The notes below the pieces were generated by a model, which did not search any database, was not told the origin of the DNA, and worked only from the letters and a program-made list of their open reading frames with translations. Made by a program: the position numbers and the translations under genes. From Trichomonas tenax (taxonomy: Eukaryota; Parabasalia; Trichomonadida; Trichomonadidae), in contig JALKBU010000470.1 of assembly GCA_023091735.1 (NCBI GenBank), positions 1 to 38,337 of the forward strand: DNA of 38,337 nt, in the 5' to 3' direction. This document shows, one piece after another, positions 20,212 to 31,257 of the stretch. Each line of letters opens with the position of its first letter. The stretch's first letter is position 1.

Positions 20212-23082
20212 GCAGATATAGTTTTTTTCTTATTTATTTTATATATTTTCATATATTTTTTAGAGATTTTTTTAAGAAATATATGAAAGCTCTTTCTTAA
20301 TGTAAAATGATCTTAATGTTGATCTTTAATTTCATTTCGAATATATATATATATATATATTTGTATTTTCGCGAAAAAGCAAAAAATGATATTTGATTCC
20401 TTTGGAATCCAAGAAGCTTGTGACATGAAGATTTGTTATCCATTCCAAAATGTACTTTCGTTGTAAATTGATTAAAAATTACTATGAAAATACAGCATAA
20501 TAAAATATCATTCACCACAATATTAGATATCAAAATATAATGCTAACCGTGATTATTGTTTTTAAGAATTTAAAAATAATTTTAAAAATTAAAATTAATT
20601 CAAGAATCAATTGATTAAACACATTGCTGTCGAATCGAATTAACGCTATTAATCAAAGAGAGATTTTAATAACTTAATACAAGTGAAAAAAGTGACAAAA
20701 ACATCACTTTTCATAATTTTTGTGGGGGCAAAATTGTCAGATGTTAAAAAGTAAGAATCTGATTTTAAATCGTGCTTAATAAGGGTTTCTGAGACACTTT
20801 GCAGCGAGATCCAAAACCTATTCTTTCAAATTTCAAAATTTCTTCGGAAGGCATTTTTCAACACTGCATAGTATTGGGGGCAATATTTTGCAACTAAATT
20901 GGCATTCGGCAGTTTACGTTTTTCGATCGGATATATTGTTCTTCTATATATGCGCCCCAATAAAATATCAATAAAGAAAAATTCTGGTTCGTAAATTGTT
21001 TATTTAAAAAAGAGGCTACAAGTGGAGAAATGATGTGAATGAGTGAAAATCAGCAATTGCCATTTTGTAATAGACAATTTTATATGTAAGGTTTGGAATA
21101 AGAAATAACAAGTATCATTTTACGGGCGCAAAAGCATACAGTAAAAAGTCAAAAACAGCTATAACATCATTATAAGAACATTTTCGCTATACATACAAAA
21201 GTGGAATAAAAGTGACAAAATGCATAAAGCTGTCACATGTCAAACCGCCGATCGTAAAAAGTGACCTTAAATATTGAATGGAAAACAAGCTTTTTATGAT
21301 TGAAGACATCTACGCATGTCGATTTCCATGAAAATTCACGCCTGTAATACACATAGTGATTGATACTGAAAATATTTAGGGGGAGTAACCCAGCCCCTAA
21401 ATAAATAAATACATTCTATAGCCAAAATGGAGCTATATCATCAATGTGGTATTCATGTCTACGACCCCACCTAAAAACTTCAAGTTGGTTAATCTTTATC
21501 ATCGATATTAAATCGATCCTTAAAAATTATGTAAGGAATTGTGTGTGCTGATGAATGCTTAGAGCAGACACTTAAAGTCTTAATATCATCAATTAGCTAG
21601 GGTCCGAATATGAAATTTGTAACTTATCAATTAAAATATGAGATGCATAAATGATTTACGTGACAAAATTTAGTAAGAAGAAAAAAACATAAATTTTTTC
21701 TCTGCAGAAAAGAAATCCCAAGAAGCCCTTTAGGAAGAATAAAAGAAAATAAGATTTTAAGCTGGGAGATTCGTGTAATCATGATCATGATATCTGTAAG
21801 CAAGTAATAAGGCTGACAATCGTATTCTATGGTATATCATTTCGTGAGCAGCAGGGGACGGCTAGATTTAGTAGAAAAACAGCTAATTTTGAATTTTGCA
21901 AATAGCGATTTGTGAGGGAAAAAACATGTAAAAGTAAATAGAATCTGATAGTTATGTTAAGTAGGAAAGGTGAAAGCGAGGCTGCTCATAAAAGAGAGGC
22001 CGAAGATAAGGCGAGACGCAGTTTTTTAAAACACTAATCTAAAAATGATTTGAGAAGATAAGAATTGAATGAATATCAGAAATATTTTTATTTTGAAAGG
22101 CCGACGATTATTATTAAATAAAAACGGATGAGCATAAGAAATGTCTAAAATTCGTCGAAATATTATGATATGAAATGACACAAAACTAAATAAATGCGAA
22201 ATAATTATAATAATTAGATAGAAAAGGAAAAGGTAGGTTGATGTTACGTTTAAGTTAAGAAGGAAAAGTCGCGATATCAAGAGATAAAGTCGATTTAAGT
22301 TGAAAAATATAAAATCACTTTTTCTCGAAAATTCCTCGATTAATGCATGTTATTTTCTCTACCGTTGTTATCCATATCCAATTATGAGTAATTTCGCAAG
22401 TTTAGTCGGATAATTTAGTTATATATATAGAATATATATAATCGTAAGCAATTTAAATAATATCCTCAATGATTAAAATTACGTAAGCACAATATACTTT
22501 GGAAGCAATTCTTGTTTTGAGAAATAGAACTCAAACATAAGGCCAAAATCCAAAATGTGAGTTACAATTTTTGAAATTATTATAAACGCCATTTTCTACA
22601 AATTGAGACTCATAAAAAGTTATCGTTTATTAATTTTATTAAACTATGGTAAAGAAAAGAATACTCAATTGTTTTTCACTTTTGCCAAATCTGACACCTC
22701 TCTCTCCTTCAAAAATTTCTTTATCAATCAATATATGCTTAATTATATGTGCCCAAGCATATTCTGCAAAAACAATTTTGTATTTTTCAACGACAACTTC
22801 TCAATTTTCCATTATGTGAGAGTTAGCGGTTTTCAATTTTGAATACGCTCAATTTTTCCTTATTGAATTATACTCCCGAACCATAGATCAATAACAATAA
22901 ATTTCTTTTTGAAAGAACGAACGGTTTTCACAGAAATATTGAGAACCTCTCTGAAAAACATAAACAAATATTTACTCGAATTTGTTCTTAACAAATTCTC
23001 AATATTACAATTATACCATTTTATTGATTAATCTTATTTTCAATAAATTCTGAAGAAAAATAAAACAAATTATTTTCTCTCA
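20212..23082. other. Gene-free region (~2.9 kb)
   Basis: No convincing gene is seen. It holds an (AT)10 run (20341-20360), three of six copies of the octamer AAAGTGAC (20689-20696, 21209-21216, 21258-21265), a 10-bp stem with 10-nt loop around GGGGG/CCCCT (21373-21403), and a purine-rich, less AT-rich stretch at about 21700-22030. The last ends in a T-run and could be an RNA gene. Open frames at 22026-22280 and 22603-22842 are low-complexity and judged spurious. Confidence 0.5.
20341..20360. repeat. (AT)10 microsatellite
   Basis: A simple AT dinucleotide run about 130 bp downstream of the TBC gene. It shows no sign of function. Confidence 0.9.
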
Positions 23083-23595
23083 ATGGATAACTTTGATATT
23101 GATGATCTCATCCACCGCAAGAAGAAGTGGACGGAGCAAGAGGATGAATTGCTGCGCAGCGTCGTCGCGAAAAGAGGATCCCACGACTGGAAGATGATTG
23201 CTTCTTTCGTTCCTGGACGCTCTGGCAAGCAATGCAGGGAAAGGTGGCTTTTCTCGCTTGATCCAAACATCAATAAAGAGCCCTGGACTGATGATGAGGA
23301 CGATCAGTTGATCGATCTTCAAGCTAAATATGGAAATAAATGGTCTAAATTTGTAGATCATTTCGCGGGAAGGTCTGCATCGTCCATCAAGAACAGGTAC
23401 TCTTTGCTCGCGAGAAGGAAACATGTATTGATTCATAGAAGAAAATCTAGGCAAGCAAGATCCGGCCCAAACAAGACAAGCAAAGCACTCCCAAAACAGA
23501 CAAATATGCTCGACCACGACGAGTTGTTCATGATTTCGAACTCTTTTCTAGGTGATTTGGAAATTTACGCAAAAGAATTTGAACTATTTAATTAG
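23083..23595 (+). CDS. Myb-like transcription factor with two repeats (R2R3 type)
   Basis: This 170-residue protein has two Myb/SANT repeats at ~14-62 and 67-110. The spaced aromatic residues are W16/W36/W55 and W68/W87/Y106. Recognition helices read GKQCRERW and SASSIKNRY. This two-repeat architecture with a short basic tail (RRKHVLIHRRKSRQ) is the usual trichomonad Myb form. There is a short acidic C-terminal helix and no other domain. It acts in the nucleus as a DNA-binding regulator, with unknown targets. The start is ATG in the context ttctctcaATGG, with a TCA immediately before it. It shares the RSGKQCRERW-type helix with the three-repeat Myb at 12916 but is shorter and otherwise divergent, so it is not a recent duplicate. 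The 5' half is GC-richer than the flanks. Confidence 0.95.
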   Translation: MDNFDIDDLIHRKKKWTEQEDELLRSVVAKRGSHDWKMIASFVPGRSGKQCRERWLFSLDPNINKEPWTDDEDDQLIDLQAKYGNKWSKFVDHFAGRSASSIKNRYSLLARRKHVLIHRRKSRQARSGPNKTSKALPKQTNMLDHDELFMISNSFLGDLEIYAKEFELFN

Positions 23596-24243
23596 ATCCA
23601 ATCCTGTTTTTTAATTTATCTTCAATTTCTTGATAATAAATTTTTTTACCTCATGCGTTTAACAATTTCTAAATTTCATTTTTTATTTGAAATCAGTATT
23701 TTTTATCCTATTGTTCACATACATACATCGTATATATCACATAAATTTCGCATCCACAATAATCGCTCTAAACATGGCAGCAATCGAATCATCTCAAATA
23801 GAGATCAATGCGCTAATTCTTATTGTCAATCATTGAAAATGAAAAACACAAAATGTCATATTTTTTTTTTCACATACAGTTGCATATGTGATCACAGTGA
23901 TAACAGGTGAATGTTGGGGCAATGTTTGTGATCAACTCACTCATTTCTGGTTCAATTGTTTGAAGAATTTCGAAAAAAAAAACATTATCGATGGCGGAAA
24001 CCATCTCTATCGCTATCGAGGCGATATATGACATTTGAAATCGTTGTAATTTGTTATCAGTTCTAATTCTTAAACTCTTTCGGAAAATGATTAGTTAATA
24101 GGTTCTCATTATTATTGTTATAGATATCGCAATGTGAAATATAATGGGATAAGAAAAGAAAAAATATATATTGCGTTGAAAAATTTGAATAATATAAGCG
24201 AACAATATGAAATAATTTGAATTAACTAATAAAACCATTATAT

Positions 24244-24263
24244 ACATGATCAGGCGATCATGT
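24244..24263. repeat. Perfect 8-bp stem, 4-nt loop hairpin
   Basis: ACATGATC and GATCATGT flank the loop AGGC. It may be a chance palindrome in AT-rich DNA. It lies 365 bp before the foldback element. Confidence 0.5.
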
Positions 24264-24628
24264 GCACTCGAAATATTATTGCTAAAGAATGTTTTAAGAC
24301 ATTTAATTCAGATTCAAAAAAAAAAAATATAGTGTTGAAAGATTTACAAATGACTTTTGATAGAAGCGAAACGTACAAATGGGGATAATGATTCAGAGAG
24401 TATGTACAGTACAAATATCACTAAATCAGCGCCGTCAAATATGTCTCAATTTATTGAATGCATTGAAATATTTTTCAATTTTAATCGTTCAAATTGACAT
24501 TACAATATATATAGAATATACTATTTTCAAATAGATGTTTGACATGTAATTGTTATTCTGACAATAAACATTATTTATTCGTCAAAATCAGTCAATCTGT
24601 CATTCTATCTGTCATGTAAGTTTATCAG

Positions 24629-25097
24629 TCAAAAATAACTCAATTGCTAAGTCTTGAAACAACATATGAATCGCATGCCATTGTTTGACTGAGCATATAC
24701 ATCGATTTTTTTCGTTTTTAATTTCTGTCAATTTTATCGGGTATAATAAATGATTAATACTCATATATATTATCTAGTTCACCAATATTATCCATTATAC
24801 AAAGATATAACATCATATTATCTGTTATCTACTAAGAAAAAATCTAGTAATAATATTTAGTTGAGCAATTATGAGCAAAGAAATGCTGGTCAAATATACA
24901 ATAAATAAAATAAATTTATTTGACAGAAATATAATTAGAATATGTTGTTTATGTTAAATAACCAAAAATAATATCAATATAAAATTATAAAAATTGACAG
25001 AAATAAAAAACGGAAAAAAATTGATGTATATGCTCAGCCAAACCAAATCATGCGATTCATATGTTGTTTCAAGACTTAACAATTGAGCTATTTTTGA
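24629..25097. mobile_element. Foldback / MITE-like element with ~107-bp inverted arms
   Basis: The left arm (24629-24736) and right arm (24990-25097) are reverse complements of one another at about 90% by eye. The arms include long exact blocks such as AAGTCTTGAAACAACATATG and TGAGCATATACATC. They enclose about 250 bp of unrelated AT-rich DNA with no open reading frame. Long inverted arms around a short non-coding core fit a miniature inverted-repeat or foldback transposon mobilised in trans. Target-site duplication is not clear at the arm ends. The dead transposase 660 bp downstream is not obviously its partner, since the arms do not flank it. Confidence 0.7.
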
Positions 25098-25758
25098 TGT
25101 TTGGTTCCTCTCAAATATTACAGGTATTTGATAGCCAGACTTGGCTTGAACATTTTTACACCACTATCATCGCTTGTTATGAACTGGGTTTCGACATTTG
25201 TCATTCGACACGTAACTGGATATAGCATTGAATGTCTTTTAAAATCGAAATTTCGATAAAAGATTTATGCCCATATCAACCACACAATGTATAATATGTT
25301 AATATTGTTTTACTTTGGACGAATACCACGTTTTTTGCTCAAATCTCAGATATCATTTATAAATAATCAAATATTTGTATAGCTATATATAGGATATGCA
25401 AGCCATTGAGATGTAAGTTATACGTATGAGTTCAAATGCTTTACATTCATAAGATATTCGATATGAGATTGTAAATTTCGGCCTAAAATGTGAAAATTTC
25501 ACAATAATCTATAATTTTATATGACATATATAATATATACTAAAACACAATAAAATAATTTTTTAAAAGCCAAATAACCTTGAAATGTAAAGTGTGGTTT
25601 GTGATAGCTCATTATCACACATTCGAAATATCTTGAATTTTATGATAAATGTTTTATTTTCTTGTGCCGATAAATTGATATAAAAAACACTCCGAGACCC
25701 ACTCGAACTTTGGCCCATTAACGGTTATCTTCTGACATTATCCCAGGCTTTTGAAGAA

Positions 25759-27250
25759 ATGCTTGAGTTTAGGGTAGCCCAAGGTTTCTAATTGGACGAG
25801 ATCGCGTGCTTCTCAGATTTACAGAAATATATTATAAATGCAAAGGCTAACAACGCCTCATACCGTGTTATCAGAACGTATTTAGGATTAGCAAAAGACG
25901 ATTACATTATTACTTGACTAATCCATTCAGCTTTTGGATATCCGTGGACCCCACATAAAGTTGGTGGCAGTTTGCCGATTTTGTCAGATCTACAAGTCCA
26001 CCGGTTCAAAAACATTGTGACAGAAAGAGCATACGATCATGATTGTCTTAAAACGATTGAAGTTCTCGAATTAATATATCAATTACGAAAAGAGATGATA
26101 ATAACAGCCCGCAATAGATTAAATTCATGGAATTGTCCAAAATTAGCTGACAGAGATGGACTTTTTATAAAAAGGTCTACAAATCTCGAAATGGCAAGGC
26201 ATATACATTGTAATATACGAGCTATTCAAAATCATTTCGGTACATTTTCTTTTTTTTTTGCCAATACCGCCTCTTTTTTATTGTTCAAAATGGATGAAAC
26301 TGGCCTAGGTGCAAAAAAGACTTTCAAAATACTAACCTCTGATCCAAGTTACGATATAAGTGTCATCCACCCAAAAGACACTCATATTTCTGCTATGTGT
26401 TGTTTTAAGGCTTTAGGTAACAAGATGTCTCCAATATTTATCGTTCCGAATTTACAAACTGAATTTCCGAAAGGAAGTTTTTAGATGCAATGTTTTCCGG
26501 ATCAAGTTCAGGATGGACCCATGTGAGGCTATTCGATTTATTCTGTATAGACTTTGTAAGCTATATAAAAAATTTGAGGCATCGCTTCTCTCGATTTTTC
26601 AACGAAAAGTTGTTTTAATTGTTGACGGTCATTCTTCACGTTTAGCACCCTTCGGAATCAGATTTCTTGCATTATTTGGCATACATTTAATTGTTCTGTC
26701 TGCCAATTGCTCACATGTCCTGCAGGCATTCGACGTTGTCATAGCATCCAAGCTTAAATCTGATTATCTCAGATTTTTGACTGTAAACAGACGCCAATAC
26801 CGCTTGGAAAATGTTTCCCATGCGCGACAGATACACTATGATCGCTTTAGAGCTTTCATTGACGCATGGGCAAAGATCGATCCCACAATCTGTTCAAAAG
26901 ACTTTCATTCATCTGGTTTGTACCTGTTCTCCATGGAAAATCTAGTATTACGTGATTTAATTAGTCAAGATCAAATTTTTCAAAATATTTATAACTATCA
27001 GAGAAGATCCTTAATATTCTCAAAAGAACTAACGACACCAGAATTCATTCGTAATCTGCAACAACATAGCAGAATTTTGAATTTCCAGAATAATAATATC
27101 GATTTTAAAATAATTCCCGATATTGTTCCTGCAGAATCTGTCTACGCTTGGAACCTACCAAACACCTACGGTTGGCCCATTTCACGATTCCCAGGATATC
27201 CCAGAAAATATGTCTCAATCCTTTTGACTTTGTTCGCGTTTAATTTGTAA
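25759..27250 (+). pseudogene. Dead pogo/Tigger-type (DDE_1, CENP-B-like) transposase
   Basis: The catalytic core is recognisable: MDETG (first Asp), LIVDGHSSR (second Asp) and NCSHVLQAFDVVIASKLK (third acidic position), the DDE_1 signature. Reading starts at ATG 25759 (EEMLEFRVAQGF), meets TAA 25789-25791, continues in frame (LDEIACFSDLQKY), meets TGA 25915-25917, and continues again through the first catalytic motif to TAG 26482-26484. The intervening SSSGWTHVRLFDLF stretch is in another frame. The rest, 26513-27250, is in a third frame and includes the second and third catalytic motifs. Two stops and two frameshifts rule out a working enzyme. No terminal inverted repeats were identified around it, so element borders are unknown. 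Confidence 0.85.
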
Positions 27251-27894
27251 TTTGTGTCGACTAAACATTATACTTTAGTATTCTTTTTACTTGAAATCTA
27301 AATTTTTCTTTTTTCTCTCATTTTCAGTTATTTTCAGATTTTTGATGTTTCTTATGCATTTGTATGTCATACTGATAGTAATTCTCAGCTTAAAATTGCA
27401 AAATTTCGACCTTTTTGTCTTGATCTCTCAAAAAAATTCTTTTTCAATGCACTCTCTTAAAATTTTCTAATGATTTGATAAATTTGGCGTGATATTGGAC
27501 ATAAATTAATATTATTGGAAAATATTTTTGACTATGTAAACCCCTCCTGATGAAAATTGAGAGCCCCTGTTCATTTCAACCCTCTGAATGTTGAATTTCA
27601 CTTGACTTAGAAACAGACTGCTGTAATAGCAGTTGGTTTTAAAGCTAAAAATCACTTTTGGAGTTCTCACAATTTATCAAAATATCGATCAGCTATATGA
27701 TAGAGGAGCATTCAGCAACAAAATATTTTCATAATTATTTCAATCGATGATTGAAAGATATCTTTTTTCATAGAAATTTTTCATGGAAGATATCGGCGCT
27801 CTTCCAGATTATGCAGCAGTGATTGCTACAGTGTTTTGGCGCAAATCTAAAAGTCTTTAAATTGTGAAATTCTTTGACTTCATTTTTTCAAGTG
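27251..27894. other. Intergenic region after the transposase relic
   Basis: About 640 bp of AT-rich DNA. The 3' border of the transposon should lie here but no inverted match to the 25.4-25.8 kb flank was found. The last 20 bp carry the initiator-like element of the gelsolin gene. Confidence 0.5.
27880..27884 (+). promoter_or_regulatory. Initiator-like element (TCATT) of the gelsolin gene
   Basis: TCATT matches the trichomonad initiator consensus TCAYW. The predicted start site A at 27882 would give a 13-nt leader before ATG 27895, typical of the very short leaders known in Trichomonas. Confidence 0.45.
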
Positions 27895-28887
27895 ATGTCA
27901 CGCACTACTGACGCCGAATTCGAGGCCATTTCGGAGGACTTCATTGGTCTTCTTGGTTGGAGGATAGAGAACTTCCTTCTCGTCAAAGTTAAAACCATTG
28001 GCGAGTTTTTCACAGGTGATTCATATGTTTTCTATAATGCTTACTTGAAAGGAACATCAAAGCGCATTATTCGTGATGTCTATTTCTGGCTCGGTGCAGA
28101 ATCAACGACAGATGAGAAAGGTACGGCTGCAATTAAGGCGATTGAATGTGATGATCGTTTTGGAGGACATGCAACACAGCACAGAGAGGTCCAGCACCAC
28201 GAATCTGATGCTTTCGTTCAGTTATTCGATGATTTCGGAGGTATTAGGTATTTAGATGGAGGTGTTGATTCAGGTTTCCACAAAGTCGAAGTTAAGTCTG
28301 GTGTTGAAGTATACCAGATCAAGGGAAAGAAGAATCCAATCCTTTCTCTCGTTCCTTCAAAGCGCTCCTCACTCAATCACGGCGATGTTTTCATCATTCA
28401 CTTACCAGGAAAGTATTTCTTGTGGATCGGTAACAAAGCGAACAGATTCGAGAAGCTGAAAGGTGCATCAGCTATTTTGGCCTTAAAGAAGACAGATCCA
28501 AAGGCCGAAGAGATCAGAATCGAAGATGAGCCAAATGCTGAATTAGACGCTATTCTCGGCACTGACGGAGAAATTCAAGCTGCTGCTGACGATGACGCTT
28601 CATTTGAGACTAATTTCGTTAAGGCGATCTATGACTCGACAGGAAAGCAGATTGCAAAGGACGCACAGGTCTCAAAGAGCTTCCTCAAGTCAGATCAACT
28701 CTTGTACATCAGGAATGGCGACAAATTGTTCATATTCATCGGAAAGAAAGTCGACAAAGCTACAAAGAGAACAGCAATTCAAGATGGCATGAACATGCTC
28801 ACAAAGCTTGAAATGCCTGAATGGGCTCCTATAGAGGTTATCTATGAGGGAACTGATGATGATGACTTCGAACTTGTCTTCCAATAA
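27895..28887 (+). CDS. Three-domain gelsolin family protein (severin/CapG type)
   Basis: This 330-residue actin-binding protein has three gelsolin-like domains at about 10-118 (G1), 128-205 (G2) and 235-325 (G3). G1 and the G1-G2 linker are well preserved (DVYFWLGAES, KGTAAIKAI, QHREVQHHES, YLDGGVDSGFHKV). G2 shows SLNHGDVFIIHLPGKYFLWIG and G3 shows DKLFIFIGKK. The length matches severin, fragmin and CapG, which cap barbed ends and, for severin, cut filaments in a calcium-dependent way. The role would be cytoplasmic remodelling of actin, important in the amoeboid change of adhering trichomonads. The start chosen is ATG 27895 (MSRTTDAEF). An upstream extension begins only at TTG and is not used. 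The stop lies in AATAAAAT. Confidence 0.94.
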   Translation: MSRTTDAEFEAISEDFIGLLGWRIENFLLVKVKTIGEFFTGDSYVFYNAYLKGTSKRIIRDVYFWLGAESTTDEKGTAAIKAIECDDRFGGHATQHREVQHHESDAFVQLFDDFGGIRYLDGGVDSGFHKVEVKSGVEVYQIKGKKNPILSLVPSKRSSLNHGDVFIIHLPGKYFLWIGNKANRFEKLKGASAILALKKTDPKAEEIRIEDEPNAELDAILGTDGEIQAAADDDASFETNFVKAIYDSTGKQIAKDAQVSKSFLKSDQLLYIRNGDKLFIFIGKKVDKATKRTAIQDGMNMLTKLEMPEWAPIEVIYEGTDDDDFELVFQ

Positions 28888-29688
28888 AATTATTTCTCAC
28901 AGAAAAATAAAGAAACAAACAAAATTTTTCATAAAATCACGTATCCACAATGAGTATATTAAAATTTTCATTCATATATCCTCATTTCTCGAATTTTTAT
29001 CTATTTTTTCAAATTATATCATTGCAATTATTGCACATACTCTCAATACCATTAAATAACTATATTGTAATGAATTACAATGGTGGATATCGTATATTTC
29101 ATAGTTTTGTAATATCATATTTAATGACTTCGAATTTACTCATTATAATATGATGTAACACCTCACATACCACCATGACTATCAAAATGAGCGGTTTTAA
29201 GACACAAGTGTCGGAATTCATGTAATTATGCTGTATTTTTGGAATCGCGAAAAAGAAGATTGTTAAGAACAGCTAGTTTGGATGTTTGATTCAGATACAT
29301 ATGCTATGATGGCATCTTTGTTTAAACACACATGTTACAAAATAAGAATAACCGATATCTAATCATATTATGTTTTAAAAATTGGTTATATCCTATTTTG
29401 AACCTTAATACGATAAATTTTTCTTAATAAATTTTATTATTTTCTCGTCATTTACAATTAATCATTTTTCGAACATAATCAATGCTTCACGATATTTTGA
29501 AATATGAAACTCATAAATGAATATCAATGATATCGATAATATAAAGAAAAAATGCTTCAGCAGCTATAGGAAAAAGAATAAGACTAACTTTTCATGGTCA
29601 GTTTTTTTTTAAATTTAATTTTGGATAAAATTAAAATTATAGATTATATAGAGTGTGGATAAGTTATTTTTCGATGTAAAAATATAAA
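28888..29688. other. Gene-free region (~800 bp)
   Basis: AT-rich DNA between two co-directional genes. Open frames just downstream of the gelsolin gene are low-complexity and judged spurious. The promoter of the 29689 gene should lie at its end. No clear initiator was seen. Confidence 0.5.
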
Positions 29689-31257
29689 ATGCTGTTTTAT
29701 TTTTATTTGATGGAAAAAGATCAACAATATTTAGAGTCAATTTTATACGATTCGAATTTGAGCGACGACGCAACAACGATAATAAAGAAATTGATGGACA
29801 TCACATTCGATCAAGCGCGAAGATTCGACGATTTTATTCACAAAACAACTGAATTTCAACTAAAAACAAACAGCACATTATCGTCAATGAAGATGACACT
29901 CAATGATATGGAAAACAGGACAATGCAAGTCGTAGATCAAAGAGTTTACAATATAACGAATAATGCAAACGAAATTATCAACAAAAAGATGACAGCAATA
30001 GAAGAACTGTCACACAAAAACCGTTCTATGATAGTTGAAACAGAAAGATGGGTCAATGATCGCTTAGAAATTTATGATAAAAAATTCGATGACATCAACG
30101 CAGACTTAAGATCAACGATTTTCGAAATACAGGATAAGCCTGTTAAATACCCATCAACATTTTCGAATGAAGACGACAGACCACAAATTGTTGATGGATC
30201 TGTCGATATTTCACCTTTAATTCGCGGAATTTATAGAGATTCTCGTAGATTGGATGGTTTTGATGAACTTATATGTTCAACGAGAAACGAATGCAAAGAA
30301 ATTGTTGATTCAATTATTTCAATGCAAGAAAATTTAGTTCAATTCAATCACAACATTCACGATTTGTCATTAACTGACGGAAAGATCAGCAAAAGGATTA
30401 CAGATTCAGTGAATTTCTTTTTAGACTCATTCAGCAACAATGATCAACATATTATTGAGTTATACACTTTACTTTTGCGTATAACAAACGCTGTTCATTC
30501 ATCTATCACTGTTTCTATGGATGCTTTCGAACACATCGAAGCTATTTTGGCGAGATTGTCATCAAAAATTTTACCTTCGATTCCTTCTTTGTCTGAATGT
30601 CAACTCGAGTTGTTTGGATTGAAAGAAGAAGCAGCAGAGCGAAGATCGTTGTATGAAGCTGACAGAACGAGATTTAAGATGAGCCCTGACTCTCCTATGC
30701 CTTCACAAGCTTTCAAAGATGTTTCAATTAAAAGAATGCAGCAGAAGAACAAAAGACCGAACTTTTCTTCATCGCTTGGATTAAATGATGAATCTTTGCG
30801 ATTCAACAGGAATATGTACGACTCAACGACAATGATGATGCTATTGGAGAATGTTACGTCAAATGTCGCTGAAATAAGACAGAAATTGCAAGTTTATGAA
30901 CAAGATTTGAGAGATTTGCAGGATTCAGTTGTTGAGAAAGAAAAGAGAACAGTTGATATTGATGTGAACGAGAGAGCGTTTTCAAGATTGGAAGGAATTG
31001 TCAGCAGGTTAACAAATAGAGTAGAGAAATTAGAAAAGCAACCAAAAGTTAACACAATTCCGTCAGGAATGACATCGCCAAGGCCTTCTATTTCGACAAT
31101 TCCTTCGCAAACATCATTGATGTCTGAAACGCAAGTTACAGGAGTCCAGCTATCAATGAAGAGACCATACACATCTGCACCACAAACAGCACGATCGACA
31201 CGTTCTAAATCATCAGCTTCGAGACTTGCAGCAACAACAGTCAAAGAGAAGTTTTGA
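29689..31257 (+). CDS. Coiled-coil protein with basic Ser/Thr-rich tail
   Basis: This protein has 522 residues from the first ATG. A second ATG at 29710 (MEKDQQYLESIL) is equally likely, because the first seven residues (MLFYFYL) are hydrophobic and unlike the rest. Residues ~25-160 and ~400-450 are predicted coiled coil, with recurring heptads. The middle is helical with acidic patches. The last ~70 residues are Ser/Thr/Pro-rich and basic and contain RPYTSAPQTARSTRSK, a tail style I have seen in basal-body and flagellar proteins. No enzyme motif, signal peptide or definite membrane segment is present. A cytoskeletal role is an inference and the family is not recognised. The stop TGA sits directly against the ankyrin relic on the opposite strand. 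Confidence 0.87.
   Translation: MLFYFYLMEKDQQYLESILYDSNLSDDATTIIKKLMDITFDQARRFDDFIHKTTEFQLKTNSTLSSMKMTLNDMENRTMQVVDQRVYNITNNANEIINKKMTAIEELSHKNRSMIVETERWVNDRLEIYDKKFDDINADLRSTIFEIQDKPVKYPSTFSNEDDRPQIVDGSVDISPLIRGIYRDSRRLDGFDELICSTRNECKEIVDSIISMQENLVQFNHNIHDLSLTDGKISKRITDSVNFFLDSFSNNDQHIIELYTLLLRITNAVHSSITVSMDAFEHIEAILARLSSKILPSIPSLSECQLELFGLKEEAAERRSLYEADRTRFKMSPDSPMPSQAFKDVSIKRMQQKNKRPNFSSSLGLNDESLRFNRNMYDSTTMMMLLENVTSNVAEIRQKLQVYEQDLRDLQDSVVEKEKRTVDIDVNERAFSRLEGIVSRLTNRVEKLEKQPKVNTIPSGMTSPRPSISTIPSQTSLMSETQVTGVQLSMKRPYTSAPQTARSTRSKSSASRLAATTVKEKF

Larger units (their letters stand above)
23596..25758. other. Gene-free region containing a foldback element
   Basis: About 2.1 kb of AT-rich DNA. 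It contains the foldback element (24629-25097), a short perfect hairpin (24244-24263) and, from ~25700, the approach to the transposase relic. A 46-codon coding-like open frame near 24350-24500 has no start and no recognisable domain. Confidence 0.55.

Noticed and set aside
22026..22842. Two small open frames in the 20.2-23.1 kb gap
   Set aside because: Hydrophobic low-complexity products, no start context and no family resemblance.
23080..23517. 145-codon minus-strand frame over the Myb gene
   Set aside because: It is the antisense shadow of the clear two-repeat Myb gene.
24350..24500. 46-codon coding-like open stretch without start
   Set aside because: Too short, no domain, and no continuation in any frame.
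27874..27894. Seven-codon N-terminal extension of the gelsolin protein
   Set aside because: It begins at TTG, lies across the initiator-like element, and the ATG at 27895 fits a short leader.
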